From Asparagopsis taxiformis (lineage: Eukaryota; Rhodophyta; Florideophyceae; Bonnemaisoniales; Bonnemaisoniaceae), in contig JALQPE010002184.1 in NCBI GenBank assembly GCA_030407315.1, positions 55,001 to 85,271 of the forward strand: a stretch of 30,271 nucleotides of DNA. Direction: 5' to 3'. Every line of letters starts with the position of its first letter. The first letter of the stretch is position 1. Under the pieces are notes generated by a model, which worked only from the letters and a program-made list of their open reading frames with translations, was not told the DNA's origin and searched no databases. Positions 21,177 to 30,060 of this stretch are shown one piece after another. Both the position numbers and the translations under genes were made by a program.

Positions 21177-21214
21177 AAATGTGGAAACGTATCATATGGT
21201 ACGTTTCCACATTT
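21177..21214. other. Perfect 15-bp-arm hairpin
   Basis: AAATGTGGAAACGTA and its exact inverse flank an 8-base loop (TCATATGG). It lies 27 bases after the previous hairpin. Confidence 0.8.
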
Positions 21215-21895
21215 CACGCCACTAACCCAGTATCCTATTTGTTTTCACTTCCTCAGGTTTTCAGTCGGTGAATTTTCCACTTCTTCTTTCATTCATCTTT
21301 CTCTCTTACTCGTTCTCCATTTCTTTTCTGCTCTTCCTGTGAGTACATATTTCGATTTGGGATACAATGGTATTCGTTATGGTATGTTAGTCTCCTAATC
21401 ACCATTAATTTACAACTCCAATTCAACGTCACTAACTTGTTTCCTTTCCCTACATCATTTTTCTCTTCTTCTCTTTCTTTCTTAGTTCATTCATGCAGCT
21501 CAATCAATTGATGGATTTGTAGGCTTTTCTAGTAGTTTTAGTTTTACTCGTCAGAATAGTGTTAGTTGTAGTAGAAGCAGTTTTAACATAGGGATAGTTT
21601 ACTCTCAATGTAGCCTGCGCAAATAAACAAATACAGAGTGAAGCTTCCCATATCGCACCCTCTTAGATTGCTACCTATCCTACCGCGTATACCTCTCGCT
21701 AGATCATAGTCACTACGAAATAAAAATTCCTAGCCGTACTATTCTGTCCATTCCCATATGAATACCGTCCATGCCCCATCCTCATAGCGCTAGAACTGCC
21801 TTCCTCTACCCCAGAAAGATGCCCACGACAGCGTGACGCTCCATCTCATCCACCACTCCCAGACACCGAATTTTACTATATCAGGACACTACTTT
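21215..21895. other. No gene seen
   Basis: Pyrimidine-rich, low-complexity stretches and no supported coding frame. It separates the hairpins from the terminal tandem repeats of the CACTA-like element. Confidence 0.4.
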
Positions 21896-22140
21896 TACTG
21901 TCTCCAGGTGCTGCCCAGGGCAGCACGAAATACTGTCTCCAGGTGCTGCCCAGGGCAGCACAAAGTATTGTCTACAGGTGCTGCCCAGGGCAGCACGAAA
22001 TACTGTCTACAGGTACTGCCCAGGGCAGCACAAAGTACTGTCTACAGGTACTGCCCAGGACAATGAAAATCACTGTCTCCAGGTACTGCCCAGGACAGTG
22101 AAAATCACTGTCTCCAGGTACTGCCCAGGACAGTGCACCG
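21896..22140. repeat. 35-bp tandem repeat, 7 copies
   Basis: Copies start every 35 bases from 21896 to 22106. They begin TACTGTCTCC or CACTGTCTCC and contain GGTGCTGCCCAGGGCAGCAC or its GACAGTG variant. The second half drifts stepwise from GGGCAGCACGAAA to GGACAGTGAAAAT, so the ACTGTC/GACAGT palindrome appears only in the later copies. Confidence 0.92.
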
Positions 22141-22470
22141 TGTTGGTTCCATCTATTGTCCCAGGCAGCGTATTTCACTATCCGGCCATGTTGCCTTGGC
22201 CAATACAAAACACTATCCGCCAACACTGCCCAGTACAGTAAATTACATCATATCCAACTATTGAATAAATCATTAATTTTTACTGTCTCCATTCACTGCC
22301 TCAGACAGTACTGTGAGACAGTGTTTTTTACTGTCTGCAGACAGTGTTCCGTACTGTCTGCCAGACAGTACAAATCACTGTCTCCAAGTGTGGCATTAAT
22401 TTTCATTTGCCGCATAGTGATTTTTACTGTCTCAGACAGTAAAAATCACTGTCTCGCAGTACTGTCTGAG
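22141..22470. repeat. Right subterminal palindrome cluster
   Basis: Multiple GACAGT/ACTGTC pairs occur, including GACAGTAAAAATCACTGTC near 22436 and GACAGTACAAATCACTGTC near 22366. They match the family at 8021-8345 just inside the opposite end. Confidence 0.8.
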
Positions 22471-22479
22471 GCCCCCTTT

Positions 22480-22493
22480 TCAACACCGTAGTG
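22480..22493 (-). repeat. Right terminal inverted repeat of CACTA-like element
   Basis: TCAACACCGTAGTG on the plus strand is the exact inverse of the left terminus. It is flanked outside by TC, matching the TC before the left terminus. Confidence 0.85.
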
Positions 22494-22789
22494 TCTCTAG
22501 GTGTGAATGAACCACTGCGAATGATGCCATCAGCCGAAAATGTTGTTTGTCGATCGTCCAGTAGACAACTGTGTTTCCGCTGCGCATGCCTCTTTAGAGT
22601 ACTAACTCCTGATCTACTACTGAATGATTGACTACAGAGCATACATTGTATGGTTTCATCACCATTACGTCCTGTCTTGGTGAAAAGTTCCTCACCTCGC
22701 TCTTCGGTTTTTCTACATGCTGGCTCAGAAACACTCTGGGAGTTTGTCGAACCTTGAGATAGCGGGGGAAGGGAAGCACTGGAGCCCAT
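22494..22789 (-). pseudogene. hAT transposase, N-terminal part with BED zinc finger
   Basis: The likely start is ATG at 22789 (MGSSASLPPLSQG). After a Ser/Glu-rich lead of about 45 residues comes a BED-type finger: CMLC, then a spacer ending in HAQRKH (near 22650-22580). This is the DNA-binding module typical of hAT transposases. The frame runs into the CACTA-like element at 22493. Its last two bases before the element (GA on the coding strand) are repeated at the start of the body fragment at 7999, and the codon phase is preserved across the junction. The two fragments therefore form one interrupted gene. A longer frame upstream of 22789 exists but adds no recognised domain. Confidence 0.8.
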
Positions 22790-23300
22790 AATTTTGTCGA
22801 GAGTGATTGTGATCCTTCTTGCGACGGTTGATCGGTACGGAGACTCTTCGTCGAACAGTGGATCCTGTAGCAGGTAGAAAATCCGCAGGAGCGGCAAACC
22901 ACCCGAAAGGTGTCCCGAGCCTCGGTAGAGGAAGTGGTAGAGCAGATGAACCTTATAACGTACCCAGCAGGTAATCTCGTATGAGAGAAGGTATCGCTAC
23001 CCGGAGGGGGTTGTGCGATTATGGCGCTCACGCGAGATGCGTATTAATGGAGCAAAGTAACGTAATCCGTCGAGCTGTTGGCTAACCCTAAGGTTTTCCC
23101 CGAAAGGGGTTGAACATAGGTATGCGAACACTGTTCCAATGGGTCGTAATTCCACTTGAGTTTACGTTACTCTAGAAACCGTGCCTACTGGCTATTCCAG
23201 TGGCCGTTTTATACTAAGTCTACTGTAAGCTAGGGTTAGTGGTTAGGAATAAATATCCAGTTAGTGACCAATCAGAACTGTGGTGCATTTAAGTTGGCCG
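22790..23300. other. hAT 5' flank, no gene seen
   Basis: This should contain the promoter and 5' terminal repeat of the hAT element. I could not identify a repeat matching the candidate left end at 6370. A small CCCC-GAAA-GGGG hairpin occurs near 23098. Confidence 0.35.
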
Positions 23301-24000
23301 ATGGAATCGATGCGAGCGCGCGCGTCTGCGTAAGTCCGTAAGCATCCGTTTGAGTTAGTTAGTAAGCGAGCGTACGCGTGGCGTCTTGATTACGTGTCAC
23401 GGAGCGTCGATGCGAGCACGTGCGCGCGAACGTTGCCACGAAACCGCGAGCCGCGCCACGTGTAGCGATTTCCGCCAAAATTCTCTTTGTTTTCCCTTTT
23501 TGGGTTTTTTATGACGAAAGTCTTTTTCCCAAAATTTCCCTTTTTTTGCGTGCGAGTGCGCGGCCGCCGGCCGGCCGCGCAAGGACAACCTGTCCTAGGT
23601 AGTTAGCTACTAATGGTTGTTCTGCTTCGCACCTTACCAATAAACAGCCAGCACTTTCGCAGCTAGAAGTTAAGCGTTGAGCGCATCGCGAGGACCGATT
23701 GCGTTGCGACGTTGCGTGCGGATTGCTCACGATCGCCGACGTACGTGCGCGCGCGCCGCGTTTACCAACCGTCGAATTGCGTCGCACCGCGAGACCGCGC
23801 GTTGCGTCGCCTACCACTAGGCCAGGGATTTACGACCCCTGCGTGGATCGTGTTGAGCTCGAGTTTACTCGGTGATCTCACCCTGAGATCACGGCTTGCG
23901 CCGGCCCGCGAATCCCGTGTTGCGATCGACCCCTGCGCGTTCCGCCGTTGTACCACCCGATCGACACCGCGACCGAGCGACGTGCGAAACGCAAGTTCAA
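23301..24000. other. CpG-rich non-coding stretch
   Basis: This stretch is strongly enriched in CG, GCGC and ACGT. It contains a GC-only palindrome at 23558-23580 and a 9-bp-arm hairpin at 23872-23892 (GTGATCTCA and its inverse). An AATAAA lies near 23639. It could be an LTR or promoter island, but I see no matching second copy. Confidence 0.35.
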
Positions 24001-25437
24001 CCAGCGCGATCCGGTTCACCTCGCCCTGACACGGTTGCAATTCTAGAACTCCCGTAGCGATCGACATTCCGGCTGGTCCTACACCGTGCACTCATCACGT
24101 CTGACAGTTTCTGCGTCACCTTCACTTTCAATGCCTTGCTCCCCGCCACAGCCTCTTGACAGCACACACGCTGCTCCTCATCGGAAAACACATCACACCA
24201 CGGACTTTGACGCAGTACGTGTCGCACCTAGTCATTCAGCATATCACTCTCGCCCCTGTACGAAGGTGTATACCACTGCAGATTCTTGATGATATAGCCC
24301 GGAGGGGTAGCAATATATCCTACACCGTTTTCGCTCCAAAGTGCTCCTTCTACCGGCTCTACCTCTATGGTACGTCCAGTCCAACGACTCTGCATTTTTA
24401 TTCCGCCATAGGGTCCAGCTCCATAGTCTCGTTCTTGCACCACTTTGTCAGGTTTTCCTCAACCGCCCTAAGAACTCCAAGGTATTTCACAGGAATGGCT
24501 TTCTGTATGTTCGACTTACCGCCACCGTGATCACTGATTCTACCTGTTCTCGCAATTGCAGTAAGGCTGGCATTTTCCGCCTGCAGAGTCTTCACCTTAG
24601 CCTCCAACGCAACTATCTCCGTGGTGAGCGCCTTGTTTGCTATGTCCTGGCTAAACACTTTTTTTCCAGCTCCGCGATCTTCTTCTTCTGCGCATTGATG
24701 CGACTCGCCATTAAATCGATGGATTCCGGCGGATGCAACCTCTCTGCCCTCACTGTCCCCCCATCTCCCACGCTATCGGGATTATGATGTCCTCCATCGG
24801 CAATAGCCTGACGTCGCGGGGGCGCTACGCGCATATTTGGCACCAATGACGGTCTGTTGTGACGAGGCCCGCACTCCGGCTGCTCTCTCCCCTCAGTACC
24901 ACCTGACCGCCGATGATAGTTGGCATCCTGTGAACGTTGCTCAGAAACAACATCCCTTGCCGCTATCCTCGGGTCCCTGACTGCATTACCTGCTGGGGCT
25001 GATGTACTCGGCATAGTTGGCGCAGTGGGGGTCACAGCCTCCAGTGTCTCGGAAACCCCCGGCTGGGACTCCGTCTGCAGCACCTCCGCATCTGCCAACC
25101 CGGGAGGAACTACCTTTGCCATAGCACTCTGCCGCAATTCCAACATGTTTTGAGCCACTATCATGTCATCATCATGATGTTCACTGTCCCTGCGAGCACG
25201 CTTGCCTCGGTCAAGCCCCATCTCTCTCCGCGCCGTTCCTCCTTCCTCACTTTCTCGCTGCGGATCCCCAGTTCTGCGCCGGTCCGTCTTGCGACTACCG
25301 GACCGCGGTTCAATGCTGCCGGTAGGCCCAGACCGCTTCTTCGCACGGGATTGTCGGGCACTCGATACAGCAGCTGCTGACCGGGTTTTCTGGAGGCCCG
25401 GAGGCTTTGGAGCTTTCTTCGCAATACGCGGCGGCAT
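23997..25437 (-). pseudogene. Coiled-coil protein with charged N-terminus, family unknown
   Basis: The start is ATG at 25437 (MPPRIAKKAPKPPG). About 240 residues of Arg/Ser/Pro-rich, low-complexity sequence follow. Then comes a coiled coil crossing a frame change in an A7 run at about 24660: INAQKKKIAELEKK, then EIVALEAKVKTLQAENASL. The C-terminal part is globular. It changes frame near 24440 and carries an in-frame TAG near 24227, with the motifs YGGIKMQSRWTGRTIEVEPV, LWSENGVGYIATPPGY and a C-terminal KVKVTQKLSDVM. About 440 residues in all. The layout (disordered basic arm, coiled coil, globular domain) resembles mobile-element ORF1 proteins, but no family is recognised. It is transcribed in the same direction as the methyltransferase-SET unit to its right, outside that unit's inverted repeat. 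Confidence 0.5.
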
Positions 25438-25668
25438 AATGAAGCCTTCCGGAAGCGATGGAAGGATTGAGTTGCACGAGATACAAAAAAGATTGCTGTA
25501 TAGTGTCGGTAACCACAACGGTCTGCGATGAACGTTCAGGTCAGGTCAAGTACCGGAGAATACGCCAACAGCCCAGATTGTATACGGTAGGCAGTCATCA
25601 ACAGTATTTAATGAGGTACAATTACAGCTGTCGAGCTAGGCCGCGAGCACCCCTATGTCCGGAAGACG

Positions 25669-25844
25669 TCCTGATTTGAATTAAAATTTGGGCTATTCTC
25701 AAAAACATGCACATGTGATGGGGTGTGCCGTACGGCACAATCGACCCACTGAAATCGATGCTTTTTGCAATATTTTTCTGCCCTGAATTGTAGAATTTCT
25801 GGGCTGGACAGCAATGCAACTGAGCTGGACATCCACCGGCGTCC
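25669..25844 (+). repeat. Left copy of long inverted repeat
   Basis: Reads inward TCCTGATTTGAATTAAAATT, CTCAAAAACATG, the palindrome GCCGTACGGC, TTTTTGCAATATTTTT, then GAGCTGGACATCC. The right copy follows the same order in inverse, with scattered substitutions and one extra block. Confidence 0.9.
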
Positions 25845-25852
25845 ATTTAAAC

Positions 25853-26077
25853 TTGGTCGTGTATTTTGCATCTGCACGCATAACAGCAACCAAGCAGTCA
25901 GGTTCACTGCTCGGACGAAGTGCACCTGGAGTGTGAACGATTGGTTTTTGACAGGTGAGTACTGCCGAATAGTTTCACCCTGGACTAATGGTGGCTGGAC
26001 ATGCTGCATTATATGATATACTTCAACTCTGGAACGTAGCTTTATTTGTAGTCGAAATGAGAACATCTTTCGTGACC
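25853..26077. other. 3' region between SET stop and left inverted repeat
   Basis: 225 bases with no recognised coding signal. It should hold the 3' untranslated region of the minus-strand unit. Confidence 0.35.
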
Positions 26078-26874
26078 CTAATTCCATGCTCTAAACGCTG
26101 TCCCATAATGAACGTAGAGCTCCTGCCCTGGACGGATATCGCGGATTGCACGTACTACAATGATCTTCGGATTTTCTAGGTCCTTCACCTTGAGCTTCTT
26201 CCCCGTCGAACCGCTGCTGTAGTTCTCGACAAACTCGACGTTGGCCATCCGCCTGGTGTCTTCCGCCGGAGTGTCCTCACCTCGCAAATACCGCGGGTCG
26301 TTGATGAACTGCGCCGAACAGAACGGAGCCGGAACAATCCAAATTGGATGTTTTCGTCGTCCTCCGCTGTTGCATACAGCTTGATGGCATACATCAAGAA
26401 TGTTTCCTTCGTTATCGCCATGTGACCCTCTCCGTACGCGAACCTCATCGACTCCTTGCTCATATCAGAGTACACAACAGTTCCGTAGTATGCACATACT
26501 TCGTCGCCAACATTAAATGTCTGTTCAGCGAAGAGCCCTCTTCCTGCATTTTGATGCTTAATCAGCGATGGTCGAACGCTCAATTTTTTCGCAACACAAT
26601 CGTGTGCCCGCATCACGCGAGGGTTTTCAGTTTGCAACCAGCGGCGCAGGGAAGGTGGCCAATAATGTACCGGTTTTTCCATGTGCTCGTGCGACGCAAT
26701 CGACTCTGGGCACAGCTGCCAGAGGTACTGCCGAATATATTTCGGGAACCTCTGGTACAGGGGAAGGCCAGGTGGGGGTTCGATGATCCTGCGTTCCCTC
26801 TGTGTACGCATCGTGACAGAGGGGGACGCCAAGAACTTCTCAGCACTCTGTTTCGCTTCTGTCGTGACCCTCAT
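26078..26874 (-). pseudogene. SET-domain protein (probable lysine methyltransferase)
   Basis: An ATG at 26874 opens this frame inside the end of the methyltransferase frame (overlap of about 35 bases, different frame). It may be a separate product or a continuation of one polyprotein. About 95 residues of unknown sequence lead to the SET core. The N-SET block is AGRGLFAEQTFNVGDEVCAY with YGTVVYSD. After a frame change near 26345 come FINDPRYLRGED and RRMANVEFVEN, where SET proteins have their cofactor-binding NxxF segment. The end is VVRAIRDIRPGQELYVHYG, the classic C-terminal SET strand and Tyr. The stop is at 26078. Known SET enzymes transfer methyl groups from S-adenosylmethionine to lysine, usually on histones. 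No pre-SET or post-SET cysteine cluster is visible. Substrate is unknown. Confidence 0.75.
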
Positions 26875-28670
26875 GGTCAGTGTTGTTTGAAAGAATTACA
26901 CGTGACATGACTGCACACAGCTTTGGAAGCGATCGTGCCACACACAATTTGTCCATGTCACTGCCGACGAAAACACGGTGCTCACGCAAGCTCATAGCTG
27001 CTTTTCCCGTTGCGAAAGTGCCAGAGAATGGATCGACAACAATATCACCAGCTGTGAATGCTGGCTGATCAACTCCATCATGAGAGCGACGCTCTTCTGC
27101 TCTGCACGAACTCTGACCGTAGCACCGGTTGTGCTCCTTGTTCGCCACACCATCTCATTCGAATCGATGGCGGGCATATTGATGGTGACGTTGCACCACG
27201 CCGGGTACGTGCCGTCCATGTATCCGTGGTTCCTATAGGCCACCATCTCGCTTCCGTCTTGAACGGAACACCTCGCTTCCAGAAGTGGATAGCGACCTCT
27301 GCCATGTTCATGCGTTGGTACCTCTTCCGCCCCGGCATTTGATAGAGGTGCCCAGGTAGTCGGACAAACAACAGAGGTACCTCGTCAACGAAGAAAACTG
27401 AATTCCGAACGACGTCCTCCTCCTCCTCGTCCTCCTCCTCCTCCTCATCCGCACTTTCTTCGCCACTGTGCTGCGATGCTTCGGAGTCCGAATTCATGGA
27501 CGTAACCTCTTCTTCATCCGACCCGTCATCACTGGCAGCAGCATCGGTTGGGCCTTCTGACTGCGGTCCTTTGTACGTTTCCAAGTAATGGAACCATTCG
27601 TAGAACTGCAAAACGGAGCAGAACACGATGCCGTGGCCACCGGGGCGCAACAGCTCGTCAAACACTTCGATGCTAGCCTGCATATCTTCTGCAGTTAGCC
27701 TGTCGTACGAAGAGTTGGAATCGTTCCTCTTACGACGAACATTGTAGGGCGGATCAGTCAGAATGAGCTGAACGTTGCCCGTGATGGGCACGTGTTCTCG
27801 GCTCTCGTCGGCACTGACCAAATCTTCGAAAGGGACGTCGTACACCCGGCAATACTGACTCATTTTCGAAAGAAAGTCCTTTGCGAGAGCCTGCCCTTCA
27901 CTTTCCTGCTCTTCTGTCGCATGGGGTGACGGTGACGGGGGAGACGGCCCTTGGGCAGTAAGACTGGTCCTCCCAGGTCCAAGTTGAAGCCTGGTTGTGT
28001 GTCTTGTCGACGGAACCAAACCTCTCCCTCCTGTGTTGCGACGAGTGGGAGTGTCATCAACCGGCTTGGGGACCTTTTCTGCGTCCGCGGCTTGTGGTGC
28101 CGGGCGGAGGACAGCCATAACGTCTTCGTCGAGGGTGTCAAAGTACGCTGGCAGCTTGTCCGGATTTCCGCTTGACAAGTATATTTCCAGCGCCCCCCAG
28201 CGGTCGGACTCCGGCCAGGTGTACAGGTCCGGGTTGACGATAAGAAACTGCAACCGGTCGAAGAACTTCCTCACAAGGTCCCTAAATGCACTGTGCTGCG
28301 CACTGGTTCTTGTCTCTACTTTTCCACCATATCCATCAGGATGAGATAGGGGAGCTTTGTCGTGGTAGAGATCTAGCTTCTGCTCCATCGGTGCGAATAG
28401 ACCTTCATCGAGCACGTCAAACCAATGCTCACTGCTGTCGAAAATGATGTACGGCGCCATCAACTCTTCGAAGCTGGAAAACTTTGCGGCGAAGGCCACA
28501 TCGGTCCAAGCATGGTATAAAACTTGAACCACGTAACAAGCTCGATTAGTGCTTTTCCGATGGGCTGGGACGCGTGCGGCTTCGTTCCCCTCTTCGGCCG
28601 CGTCGCCTATTCGGCGACGCGGCAGGTTCTTGTTGTGATTTCGGATGATAGACAACGCTTTGGAATACAT
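26840..28670 (-). pseudogene. Beta-class DNA amino-methyltransferase (N6A or N4C type)
   Basis: The first ATG is at 28670, but coding-like sequence continues upstream. About 270 residues of unrecognised sequence come first. Motif IV follows as LTDPPYN (DPPY at 27755-27744), the catalytic motif of DNA N6-adenine and N4-cytosine methyltransferases. An HGIVFCS strand comes next, then an insertion that includes a run of more than 15 Asp/Glu residues (near 27460-27400). Coding changes frame near 27260 and again near 27055. The cofactor motif follows as DIVVDPFSGTFATGKAA (DPF at about 27034-27026). Motif IV before motif I defines the beta arrangement. DPFxGxG is altered to DPFSGTF. The product would methylate exocyclic amino groups in DNA; sequence target and activity are unknown. 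It lies in the same orientation as, and directly upstream of, the SET frame. Confidence 0.8.
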
Positions 28671-28749
28671 CAATACCTCGAACGTTTCCGGTGGAGCAAG
28701 AACGAAGGCGCTTGGTTCCCCGCGCTGCGGCGCCTGTAGTGGCGAAGAA

Positions 28750-29268
28750 GCATGTTACATCCAATAAGGAAGGTCTGCGGCACGATCCCAGAAAGGATGC
28801 AGTGCTCAACCCATTGCCCGATACGCTCATCCTGTCTTGAAAACTCGGCAATCGGTAATGCCAGACGAACAATCTGCTTGGCTCGCTCAACGTTCATCTC
28901 TGCCATGACGATTTCGGCAACATCCGCCTCGACTCCAGCATTCTTCGAACGACCGCTGAAGGCCATGCTGAGTCGACCTGCAGCGCCGCAAATTGTTCTT
29001 CGTGCCCTGCGCAACCCAAGCGCCAAGGTCCGCGTATGTGAAACCTCCCGGCTTGTCCGTCAAGTCTGCGAAACTTGAGTGGGCGAACAATCCAGCAAGA
29101 GGCGGAGGAAGTCTTTGCCAGCGAGGTAGTTTCGCGGGCGGCGCGACCTACGTTTCGACGTGTACCCATGTCACTAGAATCCTCCCAAAGGCTAGCGGGT
29201 TCGCGCAGAATTGGCACGGTTGCGTCGTCAACGATCGGATTGCTGTTGCGCCTGCGCTTATTCGTCAT
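28750..29268 (-). pseudogene. N-terminal region of the methyltransferase-SET unit
   Basis: An ATG at 29268 (MTNKRRRNSNPIVDD) starts a basic leader that could act as a nuclear localisation signal. Coding-like sequence then passes through three frames: SFADLTDKPGGFTYADLG (near 29070-29020), then NVERAKQIVRLALPIAEF and GQWVEHCILSGIVPQTFLIG (near 28895-28765). It meets the methyltransferase frame near 28750. No domain is recognised. The composition is that of a folded helical region, and the alignment of fragments end to end suggests one original protein of about 1,060 residues including the methyltransferase and SET parts. Confidence 0.45.
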
Positions 29269-29594
29269 AATGGAATGAGTGGAAATTCGGTACAGGATGG
29301 CGACCGCTCGGCGAGACAGTCAAATTTGACGACGTATCTCGTGACGTTTGCACTCTTTCGTGAGGAACTGGTTGATATCGAACGGACAGAGTATACGGGT
29401 ACACAGCCATGGAAAGGTCTTGAAACCCGTACCGGTGTAGGTAATAAGTTGTGACGGATACGTGGTAGAGAAAAATTTTAAAAGATTGTGATTCCCTGTC
29501 TTTGAGGGTTTTACTGCACGGCCGCCATGGCGGCTGTGACTGCAGTCACATAGGTTGTCACAGGTGCATCACGCTTACCAGGTGAGCGACATCC
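29269..29594. promoter_or_regulatory. Upstream region of the methyltransferase-SET unit with twin palindromes
   Basis: Two perfect 14-bp palindromes stand one base apart: GCCGCCATGGCGGC (29521-29534) and GTGACTGCAGTCAC (29536-29549). They lie about 255 bases upstream of the minus-strand ATG, just inside the right inverted repeat. A T-rich run near 29475 (AAAAATTTTAAAA) could serve as a core promoter. The regulatory role is inference. Confidence 0.4.
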
Positions 29595-29795
29595 GGACGG
29601 CCACTGGACATGGGGATGTCCAGCTCAGATGCATTGCTGGCCAGCCCAGAATTGTACATTTCGGGCAGAAAAAATATTGCAAAAAACATCGATTTCGGGC
29701 GGTCGATTGGTGCCGTACGGCACATCCCCCATCTCAAAAACATGTTCACATGTGCATGTTTTTGAGAATAGCCCAAATTTTAATTCAAATCAGGA
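29595..29795 (-). repeat. Right copy of long inverted repeat
   Basis: Inverse of 25669-25844. It carries an extra segment creating a perfect 12-bp-arm hairpin at 29733-29766 (CTCAAAAACATG and its inverse) that the left copy lacks. Confidence 0.9.
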
Positions 29796-30060
29796 TGCAG
29801 ATATTCGTCTTCTAGCATTGTCAGAACACATTCGTATAACCACATTTGGAGAACCTGAGCCCAGAGCTATCGGTTTTGGCGGGAGCTAAGCCATATCTCA
29901 TTAATCAGTAATACTTCCCCAGCTGTTGGTGGAACCCCTGCTATTTCTAACAACGAGACATACGGGGTGTCAACTCGGCAATCGTAATATGATTTGGGTG
30001 CTAAATTTTATTCAAGAGACGAATGGGCTTCGAAAAGGAGCCCACAACGTCTTCTGTGTG
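29796..30060. other. No gene seen
   Basis: Sequence outside the right inverted repeat. No supported coding frame or repeat. Confidence 0.35.

Larger units (their letters stand above)
8000..22493. mobile_element. 14.5-kb CACTA-like element, non-autonomous, inserted in hAT gene
   Basis: The left end reads CACTACGGTGTTGA (8000-8013). The right end is its exact reverse complement (22480-22493). Flanks are TC on both sides (7998-7999 and 22494-22495), consistent with a 2-bp target duplication. GACAGTaaattt-ACTGTC-type palindromes are packed just inside both ends, as subterminal repeats are in EnSpm/CACTA elements. The flanking hAT coding frame resumes in phase if the element and one TC are removed. 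I recognise no TNP2-type transposase, so movement would need a helper. Internal contents: a block of decayed host-like genes (8.8-14.3 kb), foldback arrays (14.7-19.4 kb), a Myb/SANT-like remnant, then tandem repeats. Boundaries are strong; the superfamily assignment rests on the CACTA termini and repeat layout. Confidence 0.85.
25669..29795 (-). mobile_element. 4.1-kb inverted-repeat unit carrying methyltransferase and SET domains
   Basis: Inverted repeats at 25669-25844 and 29595-29795 bound the unit. Their outermost 47 bases, starting TCCTGATTTGAATTAAAATT, match exactly as read. The only coding content between them is the minus-strand methyltransferase-SET reading unit. No transposase is recognised and no target duplication is evident: the flanks are GAAGACG on the left and TGCAGAT on the right. 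It may be a non-autonomous DNA transposon, or two copies of a short element that happen to flank a gene in opposite orientation. Confidence 0.55.

Noticed and set aside
23040..23200. Possible tRNA or structured RNA around the CCCCGAAAGGGG hairpin
   Set aside because: No A-box/B-box pair and no cloverleaf can be drawn. A single short hairpin is not enough.
23301..24060. GC-rich stretch with AATAAA as an LTR of another retrotransposon
   Set aside because: No second copy, no convincing TG...CA ends and no adjacent retrotransposon genes in the window.
26840..26874. Overlap of methyltransferase and SET frames as proof of two separate genes
   Set aside because: Given the many frame breaks in this unit, the overlap may simply be another indel in a fused protein. 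Both readings are left open.
25660..29805. Target site duplication around the methyltransferase-SET inverted repeats
   Set aside because: The flanking bases (GAAGACG and TGCAGAT) do not match, so I do not claim one.
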